Shown here: positions 19,951 to 32,174 of the stretch, one piece after another
Layout of the letters: each line of letters starts with the position of its first letter
How positions within the stretch are numbered: position 1 is the first letter of the stretch
Assembly: GCA_003255065.1 (NCBI GenBank)
Contig: QAOA01007732.1
Location: 1 to 64,000, forward strand
From: Cercis canadensis
Taxonomy: Eukaryota > Streptophyta > Magnoliopsida > Fabales > Fabaceae
Direction of reading: 5' to 3'
DNA length: 64,000 nucleotides
Position numbers and translations under genes: made by a program
Notes under the pieces: generated by a model
Database searches by the model: none
Seen by the model: the letters and a program-made list of their open reading frames with translations, nothing else
What the model was told of the DNA's origin: nothing

Positions 19951-22183
19951 TCTAAAACACAAATATTTCCATATCAAAATCTTCATATTTAGATGTGATA
20001 ATAATTACTAATAATGCTAATAATAATGCATTTCAGGAAATGCATAGCCACAACATGTTGAAGATCGCCTGTATAAGAACTTATCTAACAAAAATATATT
20101 GACCTTGGTCATAGTATCTATTTAAATATCAAAATGAAACATCTTAATTTTTGACATTCCTAGCCAATTCTCTGAGCAATCAATTTTTAAAAAGAAAATA
20201 AACCTAATCATGAGAATGAAAAGAAAAGGAATGTTTCATTTTTATTGAAACTTCTTTCATTGAATTAATCTTAAAATTTCTATCCAATTTTATATTTGCC
20301 TTATTCTTCCTATACCATGATGTATTTTCACTACCATTATTTTGTGTGGATAATCTTGTTTCTACTATAATTCCCACCCCCATTTCTTTTCATATCATTA
20401 TTTTAGTAGGAAGATCCAATGGATTAACTGAATTTATAAATATATAAATTATACTAAAGTAGAAGAGTTGCAGGACATACTACAGTAATTATTTTTTTCA
20501 TATGTTATTCAATGATGGTTTAGTTTTTTCATTTTTTCCATCCAAAACTTCCTTCTTCTCTCATTTTAGTCTACACACATCTCTTTTATTATCTTTGTCT
20601 TCTGATTACACATGTAATAATTTTTTTCACCATTTCTTCTCTTCTCTTCCCATGTCATCTCTTCTTTTTCCCATGTATCATTTACTCTGATCTTCATCTT
20701 GATGCCATATTTCATTTTTCCTATATGCTTCTATCAACAGCTTTTCAATCTCCCCATACTTCAACAATTTTCTTTGATTCCTTTATTACCAATTTTTATT
20801 TTTCCTGTGCATCTCTTTTATTCATACTTCTTTTGTCCTACACATTTCAAAGGCATTCATAGTTTTTATGTTCCCTCTCGTCTTTTGATAGTAGTTCACG
20901 AAGAAGACTGAATTACAATGGGAAAAGCCTTTGTGAAAAACAAAGATCATAAGATAAAAAGCCACCCTTGAAGCCCAAAGCATCTTGGAAGCCATTTTTT
21001 CTCTACTCGAAGACAGTGTTTTTTCAAAATAGTTTTTTATTCTTTTTATACATTTATATATATTGTGGGATTGGTGAATATTTTTCTCCTTTTCTTCTAC
21101 ATTTACTCTATGTATTTTCTATTTTTCCTCTAAAAATATTGCATGGCCTCTTTGCAAGTCGAGCACCAAAATCAGCAAGCATAACAACATATTGGATCAG
21201 GGACTCAATGTGTCTTACATGGTGGAGTTGCTTTCACTAAAAGCCTTTGATTTTTGTCTTTCCCGCTACTTTAGTTGCGCCATTTACATTTGGGTGAATA
21301 TATTTGATTTAAACTTACAATTGGATATGTTTATGGCTAAGCATTTATGCTCCTAGAAAAGATTTTTCATGCTTTGAACGTTAGTGAATGTTGAAGAATT
21401 ATATGCAGCTCATTCATACTTTTCTTTTGGTTTTTGTTAGCCTATAGTAAACCGATTATTCTTTTAGGAAGCCCTTTATCATAACTTAAGTTTCACAATA
21501 AAAATTTGTTACATATAGAATCATCTCGTTATCTGCTATTTTGTTTTTAAATTTTATGTTATTTCTACTTTAGGTTAACCCTTTGATTTTGGTAATTTTT
21601 TTCATTCTCCTAATTGTGTTCTGGATATGTTACCAACTGTGTTCTCTAGATATGTTTTTGTACTTTCAACAACTATATTTGACAATGGAACCATTGATGA
21701 TCGTTGCTTCCCTTGAGGTACTTTTACTTCTATCTCAAACACACCTATTTATTCTCTTTTATTCCTTATCTAGAATACTACCCCTATCTTTCTATCCTTT
21801 GGAAGACCCCAACAATAAAATAATCACAATAGTTCACTATTTTATCGTGGTCATTTTTCACATACGTGACCAATTAAAACAATACATTTTAACTTATTGT
21901 TAATTCATCTCAATTTTAGAGTGATTGAATTCATACACAACATACTTCCAAGTTTGTAGTACAATGTAATGCATTTTAACCTACTAACATCAAGATATCT
22001 ACCAATAGAATATTCTGCAAATTGAAATGATCTATATATGATCGGTATTTTCGAAAAAAATAATGAAAGAAAATAATTAGAATGAGAAATCAAAAGAATT
22101 TAATAAAAATGACACATAGAGTAAGCATTCTAAGATTGATAGATTTAATAGAAATCACATTTCAAAATTAGTTAACATCCCAA

Positions 22184-24136
22184 AAAACAACAACAAAAAG
22201 GCAAACTCTGCTTGGCTGGCCAAAAAATACGAACAACATATTCGAGATAACAAGGAGAAATGGGAGAATGAGGCCTTCATAAATCAAGTGGCACGAGACT
22301 ACTAAACCTTTGTGTCAAGATATCAAGTGTATAGAGCAAAGAAAACTGCAAAGCAGAAGGCCTACATAATGAGCAATATGCTCTTTTATGGAGGTACTAT
22401 GCTGCAATATTGCTCTATAATCCTGGCTCTTCAATGAAGGTAAAAATGGAAAATAGGCATTTTCAGAGACTTTATGTTTGTTTGGATGCTGCGAAGAAGG
22501 GGTTTAAATACTGCAGACCCCTCATACATCTGGATGGATGCTTCCTTAAAGCAGGGATGGGTGGAATGTTGCTATCTGCCGTGGGGAAGGATGCAAACGA
22601 CAACATGTTTCTCATTGCATATGCAGCATGTGAAGCTGAGGTGAATGACACATGAGAGTGGTTTTTGGAGCTGTTGATAGGTGATATTAGACCTGCAAAT
22701 GAACATGGTTGGATCTTCATGTCTGACCAACAAAAGGTAATGACTTTTCTTACTTAGATTGAATTACTGCATATGCTATTTAAACTTGGTTTAAGTTCAG
22801 GTTATAAGTGTATATGTGTTTGCATACAGGGCTTGAAAGAAGTGTTGGCTGAGATGGGGGTAGAGCACAGATTCTATGTTAGGCATTTATATGCCAATTT
22901 TAAGCTTACGTATAAAGGCCAAGCCCTCAAAACTTGTATATGGAATGCTGCCAGATCAACAATATTTGCAGACTTCAAGTTTCACATGGGAGAGCTTCGC
23001 CAATTAAATGACCATGCCGTAAACTTCTTAGCAGATAAGCATCTAAGAACATGGTCAAGGCATGCATTCAATCCAAGGGCCAAGTCAGGAGCACTGCAAA
23101 ACAATATGTCTGAGACTTTTAATTCATATATGCTGCCTGCAAAGGACAAGCCCATCATAACCATGATGGAAACTATTAAAAGAATGATGATGAAGAGGTT
23201 TATTACAAATAAAACAGGGATGTTGAACTACACTGGTTCGATCTGTCCACGGATTGCAGCACAGCTTGAAAAATCCAAGTTAGATGGCATTAACTGTATT
23301 TGTCATATGAATGGAGATGACAAGTTTGAGGTGGATAGTTGGCAAGGAGAGAGAAGAGTTGTGGATTTAGTGGCCAGAACTTGTTCATGTAGGGTGTGTG
23401 ACATTACAGGGGTGCCATGTGGACATGTTGTCAAGTGTATCTATGCACAAAGAGAACAGCCTGAAATGTATGTTGATTCATATTTCACAAAAGAGACATT
23501 CTTAAAGACATATGGGGTTATGGTTAATCCTATACCTGGTGAGCATGAATGGCTAAGTAGTGAGTACGAGACTGTGTTGTCTCCAGTAGGCAGAACTCTT
23601 ACAGGTAGACCTCGAAAGAACAGAAAGAGAGCTGCTGATGAGCCCCCAAATGCTACTAAGGTGAGTCGAGCTGGAACAAGGATGAAATGTGGAAATTGTG
23701 GCCAATTTGACCATAACACTTGCACTTGCAAGGGACCTGTCAACCCCAATAGAAGGATATATAAGAAGAAATCTGCAACATTAAATCCTGTGAGTCATCT
23801 ACTGCTCAAATATATTTTTGTTAAATGTTGTGTTTTTTGCTGACTTCGAATGACATTTTTTGATCCCAGATTGGAAGAAGGAAAAAGTCAGGAGCCTGTG
23901 TTGCCGAGAGTGAATCAAGTGCTGCCACTCCCTCACGTGCAACACAACCACAAAGTCAGTCAAGTGCTGCTATTACACCACCACTTGATGCACAAGGTTC
24001 AAGAAGACAGACAAGAGCCTTTGGTGAGAGAGTCTTTATGACACAACCACCCATTGAACAACCATCAATGACAGTTGATCATCACATGAGAGGCACTAGA
24101 GGAAAGGGTAAAGGAAGGGCAGGACAAACACAATAG
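22184..24136 (+). pseudogene. mudrA-type transposase pseudogene (MULE copy 3)
   Basis: This is the 3' two thirds of the transposase gene. It shares with copy 1 a deletion before GAGCAATATG (about 22360) and a TGA in the DTWEW motif (22651-22655 region), both absent from copy 2. It also has its own TAA at about 22304. From 22830 to 23789 the frame is open and contains the NNMSETFN block, the SWIM finger (CSCRVCDITGVPCGH) and an intact CCHC knuckle (CGNCGQFDHNTCTC). Introns equivalent to those of copy 2 lie at about 22737-22829 and 23790-23869. The last exon ends with TAG at 24134-24136. The N-terminal third is missing. Confidence 0.88.
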
Positions 24137-24652
24137 CACATGTGGTCCACTTGCTGTCAGGGACAAGCATTTTTTTCACATGGCTTCGTTTTGTGCCTTT
24201 TGAGGTGTTTGGTTAGGCATGCTGTTATGGTCCCACAAGATGTAATAATTTTCATTGTTTTGAAGCCCTTTGTGAGCTAGTTGTGACCATTTATCTTAGT
24301 TTATAACAATTAAATGTATTATGTATTTTTTTTTATCCATATAAATGTTTTGTGACAGATTGCCATTATAAGGCTGATTCCTTTGTTCAAGAATGATTAT
24401 CCAAGTGAAGCCATAATTATAATGGTTTTTCAGTTCAAATCTGGTTTGAGAATTTCATTCTAGTTTCTTAGTGTGCTGATAGAATTCTGGTTTCTTAATT
24501 TTTTTTGTGTAATATGCTTTTATTGTTGAAATCTAGATACTTTTTCCACTACTGATTAAGTTGTTAAATTTATGCTATATTGTCTGGTTTTATTCTGCAA
24601 TATCCTAATTGTCTTTGTTCCTTATGATTTTACTGGTTCAGTTATGTGATTA

Positions 24653-24724
24653 TGTGCATTTTGGTTTTATTGTGCATTATGGGTTTACTGTGCATTCTGG
24701 TTTTACTATACATTTTGGTTTCAC
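24653..24724 (+). repeat. 18-bp minisatellite, 4 units (MULE copy 3)
   Basis: Four units, homologous to those at 3858 and 15554. Confidence 0.7.
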
Positions 24725-25580
24725 TGTGCAGAGTTGGTTTTACTGTTCACTTTGCTTTTATTGTTCAAATCTTGTGCCCTTTTCTGGTGCTGATTGAGTT
24801 GTTATAATGTGGCATTATGTTCTTCTAATTTTGGGTTTTGTTGTGCAAACAAGCCATTTGTGAGCTAGTTCTTGAAACCATGTATTATTTTCTAATATTG
24901 GTTGAGTAGTTGAATTCTGGTATTCCTGTACCTGGTTTTGTTGTGCTACAATTATATTGTTCAAATCTGGTATTTTTCCTGAGGCTGGTTCAGTTGTTGA
25001 AACTAGGTATTATTTTTTGGTCCTGGTTGAGTTGTTGAATTCCTCTCATACTTTCTGGTTTTGTTGTGTACTAAGCCTCTTATTTTGTTGAAATTTGATG
25101 TTAGAGGTGAAAATTGCAGTTCCTATTGAATGCTGATAAAATTTCCTCCTTTATTTGTTCAGTTATGGTCTATGATGGTTTTATTGCTGAATACAGCCTT
25201 TTAAAGTTCAATTCAGGTACAAGTTTTTGGTGTTTTGTTCAGTTCTACTTTCTTCTAGTGGACAGTGTTTGTGTCTACCAAGCACTGCTGCGCAATATGT
25301 GTTTCAACTGGACCATTCTATGCTCAGGATGCTAGCACCAGCTCACAGCCAATTTCATTATTCAAAACTCATACCAATATGCTTGCTCAATACTCATAAC
25401 CGAAACTCATACCAATCTGCTTGCTGATAATTGTAATGATTTTAAATTGCTTATATCAGATACCAGCCACTGAAGTTATTTAAGTTGTAAACAAACTTTA
25501 TGAATAAAACAGATCAATTCATTCACGTACTGAAAAGGGTAAACAAACTTTAACATATATAACATTTTACACCAACTATG

Positions 25581-25934
25581 CTACATCAACCGTTTCATCA
25601 GTAATCCAAAACCTACCATCCATGTTAGCACCAACATCAAACGCAACTTTTTTACATTGTGTTTTTCCAGTTTCAGCTCCTCGATAAGTGCCCTGTTCTT
25701 CTTCACTAAAGAATTCACCAGTTGTTCTTCTCTCTTACTCACACGAGGATCATACCAGCAGAAGTAGTTACAAGCATCACCTGACCCATACCTACTACAC
25801 CCAAAAAATCTCCTGCCTGGGTTATTCTCAGTCCAAGAAATTCGCATATGACATAGAATATTACAATAGCATCGTTGCACGTCTTCATCATGAATTTCAG
25901 ACATCTCCCCAAGATCACCAGTGGCGGATGACAT
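25581..25934 (-). CDS. GRF zinc-finger/coiled-coil protein encoded by MULE copy 3, intact
   Basis: This 117-residue frame is the only full-length version of the accessory gene in the window. It starts MSSATGDLGEMSEIHDED, followed by the finger (RCYCNILCHMRISW, NPGRRFFGCSRYG, CNYFCWYDP), the coiled coil (REEQLVNSLVKKNRALIEEL) and a hydrophobic C-terminus (LMLVLTWMVGFGLLM). One finger-region change from copy 2 is PCRMR to LCHMR. It stays open although the transposase frame of the same copy is broken. The intact right TIR beside it could act as promoter. Function is unknown; ssDNA or RNA binding is suggested by the family. Confidence 0.75.
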   Translation of the reverse strand: MSSATGDLGEMSEIHDEDVQRCYCNILCHMRISWTENNPGRRFFGCSRYGSGDACNYFCWYDPRVSKREEQLVNSLVKKNRALIEELKLEKHNVKKLRLMLVLTWMVGFGLLMKRLM

Positions 25935-26022
25935 TACACACTTCGAACAAGCTTAAAAATGTTATAGCAATTCAAACCCCTAGGGTTCGGGCTGCAATTC
26001 CTTCCTCTATTACTTCTTCAAT

Positions 26023-26354
26023 CTGGCAATGGAGTTCCCAATTCAAAAGCTAGGGATTTCAACAGAGAAACCCCAATTCAGAAGCACAATCGAGGAGAGA
26101 GAAACCGTATTAGTGGAATAAGTGAGCACGAGCCTTACACGTGTTCAGTTAATCTGATTAACTAGTGAAATCAGGCTTTTAATCATGCCACGTGCATGGC
26201 AGGTGACTTTTCCGTCCATTAATTAATGTCCGTCTGGATTTTGGGGGTCATTCGCACATTTAAATAGTTTTATGAGGTATTCCCTTCGTTTTTAAATTTT
26301 TAGGGGTAAAGCACATATAGCTTAAATTTCAGAGGGTTTTTTTGGACTTTTCCA
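26023..26354 (-). repeat. Right TIR of MULE copy 3
   Basis: The sequence is homologous to 16941-17275 over its full length. It begins at CTGGCAATGGAG and ends GACTTTTCCA. Confidence 0.88.
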
Positions 26355-27384
26355 TATTTTTAAAACAAAAAAAGTAGTAATTTTTAGTTATTTTGATCTC
26401 TATGAAATTAATCATGCAAAAAAGTGAAAGAAAATTAAAAAACTTTAATGGGACACCCAATAGTATTTTGTTATAAAGATTTTTAAATTCTATTAGATTG
26501 GGTGAAGAGATTTTGTATTTAAATTTTATTAAGATGGTGGTGAAGTGGGATTTAAAAAAAGAAAAAGAAAAGATAAGCTACTATTTAATAAATAATCTCC
26601 AATTAATTAAAAATTAAAAAGAAAAATAATAATTTTACATGTAATTTTAATTTATTTTCTTTGATTTATTATACCAGAAAAAATAATATTAAAAATGGTC
26701 AATTTATGAGTTTTAACTCGTAAATTAAATGGGATTAATATATTTAAATATTATATTTAAAAAAAATAAAAAAAAATGAAGTCTAACTCATAGGACTCAC
26801 TTAACACGTCAATGACCCCACAACGTATTTAAGTAGGACACACCAGTAGAGTTATGACGTGTTTTTTTTTTTTTATCGTACACATCAATTTTTTTTAATG
26901 TGTACTTTGAGATAAAAATGATTGTGGGACCAACAAAAAAGAAACACGTCGTGAGATCACTGGTGTGTTTGGTGGGCCTCACATGTCACACTTCATTTTT
27001 TTTTTTGTTTTTAATTTCTTTAAAAATATAATATTTAGATATATAAATTTATAAGTGTTATAAAAGTATAAATAAATTTAAAAAATAATAATATTAAAGT
27101 CAAATATCCAGATTACTGACGAAGAAAAAAGAATAGGTTAACTAATGATTTAATAATAACGGGTTAACTATTTATTATGATTTTTAGCCGGTGGAATGCA
27201 GGAGGCAGGCAGAGCCGAAAGAGGAATCCCCATTCCCCAGCCCACAAGGTTTGGCGGCGACAAAGATAACAAGCCTTCCTCGGCAAGTCAACTGTCAAGC
27301 AAATAAGGCAATAACCTAGTCAAAAATCGTAAGACTCAATCTGTGTCTCCGCCTCTGCCTCTAGGGTTCGTGGAAGCTTCAGAA
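26355..27384. other. Intergenic region upstream of FACE2
   Basis: The sequence is very AT-rich with no gene. It includes the foldback element at 26838-26968. The final 200 bp are less AT-rich and probably form the promoter and 5' UTR of FACE2; no clear TATA box is seen. Confidence 0.5.
26838..26968. mobile_element. Foldback (hairpin) element, 131 bp
   Basis: The arms pair as ACACACCAG...GACGTGTTT against their inverted copy ending in CTGGTGTGT. A second inner stem GTACACAT/ATGTGTAC lies in the loop region. The structure resembles a short MITE; no target duplication is evident. It lies about 420 bp upstream of the FACE2 start codon. Confidence 0.5.
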
Positions 27385-30300
27385 ATGGAGGAAGTACGCG
27401 GTCCTCGGAAATTAGTGGCAGTGCTAACTTGTATTGAGATGGCATTAACATACGTTTTGATTCTATATATTCCCACTGTGGTTTTTCGTCTACCACCTCC
27501 TTCTTTCAAGAATTTCATGATCCGACGCTTCATCTGCGCCATCGTTTCTTCGATTTTGTCACTCTTAATCACTACGCAGTTCCTTCCCGTATGTTCGCTC
27601 TTTCTTCTTCTTATTCTATTTTCTTCTCCTCATTGTTCCTTTTACCCTTGCCTTATTTATTTGGACTGTAATTTAGCTGATTGAGAGTGGTACTACCAAG
27701 TAACCACAACTTCTGAAGTTTGTTTGTGATTCTTAATTTAGTTTCATGCTGTTTATACTATTATAATAAATATGTTATCTTGATTGTGATGGGCTTCTTC
27801 TATTCTATATCTGACGTTTATTTTACCACGTGGCAGGTACGAACCTGGGCAGTCCCATATCTTTTAAGTGTTTATGGCATCCGACTAGATCATTTTGTGA
27901 GTATCACAGGTTCAATGCATTATAATATATAAGATTAATTTTGTTAAATGTTTTAGTGAAATAGAAAGGAAAAATATGCACTTTCCTGTATGGTAATTTC
28001 ATTTTAAGTTATATTCTTGTATGCTATGCAGATTGGGAAAGAGAGTGACTCATTCCTAAATTTGCTTGCTGAAATTCGATTTTATTTATGACAGTGGCAA
28101 GCAGTGGTCTTTCCTCTTTCCTTGACCTCTCTAATGTACGCTGGTTCTTTGTTCCTCAAGTCTTTATTATTGGTTGATTCTTGGAAGGAACATAGAAGTT
28201 CTGGTGGAGGCCTTTCCTTTGATTCTTGTAAAAATGTCTCTCGGAGGTTTCTTGGCTGGTTATCTGCCATCACATTCAATGTTTTGGCATGGCGAAATTA
28301 TGTTGTGGTTAGTATCATTATCATTGTCATCCATCTTCAGCTTTTTCCCATTAGCATGATATTGAACTTATTTGTATTTAGGCTATGGTGCTGTTCTTTA
28401 TTCTTTTGTCCTGAGTGCAATTACTTGCTTGCCATTCTTTATATCAAATGCGTTCGTCATCCCAAATATATATTAATGAACATGTAGTAGATGCTAATAT
28501 ATGCCATGGATAGATATTTATACGTCTGAAACTACTGCTTGCATTGATGAATCCATCATGAGGATATATCTATGTTGGATTATGTGTGATTGGTTTGCAG
28601 CGAGAGAGAGAACATGTTATTTGGGTTCAGTTGGATTATGTTGGTATTCTCTATCATCCTCTGCACTACACCCAGTATTCAATAATGTTAGTTAACGGTT
28701 ATGCATATATCTACTGATGATATTTTCTTACCTTCGGTTTAAGTGGCTAATAGATATTACACTGCCTTTTTGATTGAGATACCTGTTTCTTCACCTATGC
28801 TTCTAACAAGAAACAAAAGCGCAAAAGCAAAGAGTATTTCCTGATTTGCTAATTGAGATAATTACTGCTAAAATGATTTGTCTTTGATTGGTTTATTTTT
28901 GTGTATTTCATGCACTATGAGAGTGTTTAATTGTGATTTATTGAACAGGCACCCCTTACTGAAGAGCTGGTGTTTAGAGCCTGTATGATAACTGTACTTC
29001 TCTGTGGAGGATTTAAAACATACAATGCCATACTTCTTTGCCCTATTTTCTTCAGCTTGGGTAAGTTCATACATATCAATTGAAGAGGTTATAAAGTAGA
29101 ATCTTTTGTGCTTATATGTGAATGATAGTCTTTTGACATTTAATAGTTAGAATGTGTTCAAGAGAAAACATCAGGCATCCATTATAATATTTGATCCATG
29201 GCATTCTTCTAACTTTTATAGGAGCACATGTTCATCATGCTTTTGATTGGAGCTAAAAGTTATGTTTTTAAGTTTTCAGTAACATAATGTCAATAAACTT
29301 AACACCAAATAAAAGAGGGCATGATAATACTACCACTTTATGGATGTAGGGTGGAGAAGCATATATATACAATTTAAATAGCATTGTATTACGATGGTAA
29401 ACATAACAACATTTTGGATGTGCTTTAGAATATGATGGAAACAGTTCATTTTTTTGGTTGCGTGTATGCAAGATACTAATAATGTTGATAGTGGAATAAA
29501 TGATGATGTGAAGTGAAGAAAATAATGGGCGAAACACATTCAGTATTTTTTATGATTGCACGGAGACAATAGGCTCAATCAGAAGTTTTACTGTGTGATT
29601 GGTTTGCAGCGCATTTAAATCATTTCATGGAGATTTACATAAATCAAAACTACAACTTAATCAAAGCTTCCATGCTAACAGGTATGCTCAATGTTTACTC
29701 CATTTATAATGTGTGTATTTTGTTTTATCAAATCCTCCATTAGCAAGATTGCTGCGTCTTCTCTTCTGGAGATTTTGACACATCTCAAACCTCTAGACTT
29801 TGTTTCATTGGATAACAAATTCCCTCTGCTCAATGAATTATTTCTGCAGGTCTCCAGCTTGGTTACACTATTATCTTTGGATCATATGCTTCTTTTCTTT
29901 ACATTCGAACTGGTAAGTGATCTTTGAGCCATTGGTATGTCATAAGTCATTGCTATGTTATATCATATAGGTGACGCTTTTTTGATTATGTGTCTCTTTA
30001 CACTCAAGGATGTAATAGATGTTTTCAGATTTTAGTATCTATACTTAGAATTTAAAATGTGAATCTAACACTCTTAGTGACTGGGTAACTTCTCATAGCA
30101 GTAGTCGTGATTGGTTTAGTTCTCATGGCAAGTTAACTATGAAAGGTTCTTTTTACATTAGGGTGGCTTTGTCTTCCTCTAATAGTTGATTTCTGCTTGT
30201 GCTTTGCAGGACATCTTATTGCTCCAATAGTTGCCCATATTTATTGCAACTTTATGGGATTGCCTACACTGTCTTCACGGAGAAGTGGTATGTGTATTAT

Positions 30301-31221
30301 ATTTCCCATTAAGTAAATTCAAAACATCACTTTAATATGCGTATCTGTGATTATAATATACACAATAATTTTATTATTGACTTGTTTTTTCAATTGTTTT
30401 TTTTTTCCTATTGGTTTTTTCTTACCCTTCAAATTGGTCCTTGCAAGCCAGTGCTGTTAAATAAATAATAACGCTTCTGATAGTCGGACTTATGTTCATG
30501 TTTGGTTGCTCTAGAAGTAGAACTATTGTTTTATATATCTTGAAACTAGCTGAAGTTATGCCATTCTTTTGTGATATAGTTGTAATTTTCAGCCATCTCA
30601 AGTTGTTGACTGATACTGAACTTTTATCTGTCATAGGATCCATTTATTTTATTGTAAGTTTGTTCTTTGAGTGAAAATTTGTTTAATTTTGATATTAACA
30701 ATGGGTTAAACTGGTGGGAATGTTGAAATATAGTGGCTTCAAGGCCTCAGAAGTCAGAACCAATATACAATGATGCTGCCCAAGAATTGGCCCAGTTGAT
30801 TGAACACCTTTATAGAGCTATCTCAGGTTTTAACTTGAGTGAGATCAATTTTTCCCTTGATGTAGTAGAGCCCAGCCTTCCTCCAATTCCCAGGGACGGA
30901 AAAGAGATGAAATGGTGTATATTTAGTTGTGCTCATGGTCCGCTCATTTTATTCTTGGAACCCGAATCTGGGATTCATGGCTTCACAATTTTTCTTTTGC
31001 TGAAATTGAGACTCTGGACTTGTTATTCTTTTCTAGCCCAAGCTCACCTGTTTCCAATTTGTGTTTCAGGGATGGTAACCTTAGCATTCATAATGGGATT
31101 CTTGGGCTTCTTGTGGCTTCTTTTCCCAATGACGAGCCCGGATCTGTATAATGATAGAATAGATAATTGTAGTTGTTGGCATGGATATTGCTCTTGGCGA
31201 CAAGAAATAGTGAAGTCCTAA
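27385..31221 (+). CDS. FACE2: CAAX prenyl protease 2 (FACE2/RCE1 type)
   Basis: This is an endopeptidase of the endoplasmic reticulum membrane that removes the last three residues of prenylated CAAX proteins after farnesyl or geranylgeranyl transfer. Eight exons: 27385-27588, 27838-27897, 28095-28307, 28949-29060, 29610-29681, 29850-29912, 30210-30287 and 31070-31221. All introns are GT-AG, and together the exons code for 317 residues. The ABI/CAAX-protease motifs are complete: TEELVFRACM with E164/E165 and R169, SLAHLNHF with H198, and APIVAHIYCNFMG with H251 and N255. Spacing agrees with yeast and human RCE1. Several hydrophobic segments span the protein, the first at residues 10-31. The start at 27385 (MEEVRGPRKL) matches plant homologues; an in-frame ATG-less extension to 27343 is not used. 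The gene looks intact. Intron 7 is long and holds an odd open frame. Confidence 0.93.
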
Positions 31222-32129
31222 ATGTAATAGTATGGAGATGGTGTCAATTCTGATTATGTCTTGCAGCTTTTGCTCTAATATATCATTATGTAATCTAATT
31301 GATAGGTTTTCTTTTAGGCCCGACTAATGACGTGCACTCTATTCCATGTCTTGATTCTTGATGCTATGCAAGGAAATCAGAAAGTGTCTTTGGTGGCCCT
31401 TATAAAAGCTTTTCTAGTAAAAAATGTTCATTTGAAGAAAAAAAAAAAAAAAAAACAGAAAAGCTAGGGCCTGTTATTTTCGTTAAATTTATAGTAGTTA
31501 TTTCTATATTCAAAAAAATTGATGAAAAAGTAAACATTAACACGTGATGATATCTTGAGGTTGTTTGCTGAATTTCATGTTGTGTGCAAGTTTTGTCCGC
31601 TCAATTCTTTATTACGATTCAGTGGTAAAGTGAGTAGTTGTAGATTTTTCTTTTTTTCTATCTTTTATTCATCGTCAACATTCAAAATTACTAACGGATG
31701 ATGGCTGACATAACTTAGAAGTTACTGTTTTCGCAGCTGTAAATTTTTGGTTTGTTTTGTCTTCTGAAACGCAAGCTCTTTCCTTTTCTTTAAATTTACC
31801 GTGGTCATTTCTAAAGTGAAAATTGATGTAAAATAGACACTGAAAACGTTCTGAATCATTTATATTTGCGTTCAAGATTCAATTTCTATGTTACCGTAGA
31901 TAAATGGAAAACATTCGGCCCTGTTTAGATTTGATTTTTTTTAAAAATAAATTATTTGAAGTATTTCTTTTATATAAAATGCTATCCAACTAGAAATATA
32001 AAACTCACTTTTCCTTATAGATTTAAAAAAATCTCTTCTCTCACATAAGTTAAAAAGAAATAGAATGTTAGTCTTTTAAAATCGTAAACGGAACACATTT
32101 TTATATGTTTTTTATTTCTTGAATAAAAT

Positions 32130-32174
<45 letters not shown>

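Larger units (their letters stand above)
17285..22183. other. Non-genic DNA between MULE copies 2 and 3
   Basis: This 4.9-kb stretch is AT-rich and contains no intact gene. It includes a probable Helitron 3' end at 17290, a decayed LINE segment (19116-19950), and a pyrimidine-rich part at 20490-20900 on the plus strand. Scattered reading frames here are short and look like chance. Confidence 0.6.
22184..26354 (+). mobile_element. MULE copy 3, 5'-truncated
   Basis: The element starts abruptly inside the transposase gene. The junction lies at about 22180-22186, in an AACAACAACAAAAAGG stretch also found at 585 in copy 1. It then runs to the right terminus GACTTTTCCA at 26354. It contains the rest of the transposase gene, the spacer with four minisatellite units, an intact GRF frame and a complete right TIR (26023-26354). 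No left TIR exists, so it cannot move alone in the usual way. The right flank TATTTTTAA (26355-26363) equals the left flank of copy 2. Confidence 0.9.
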
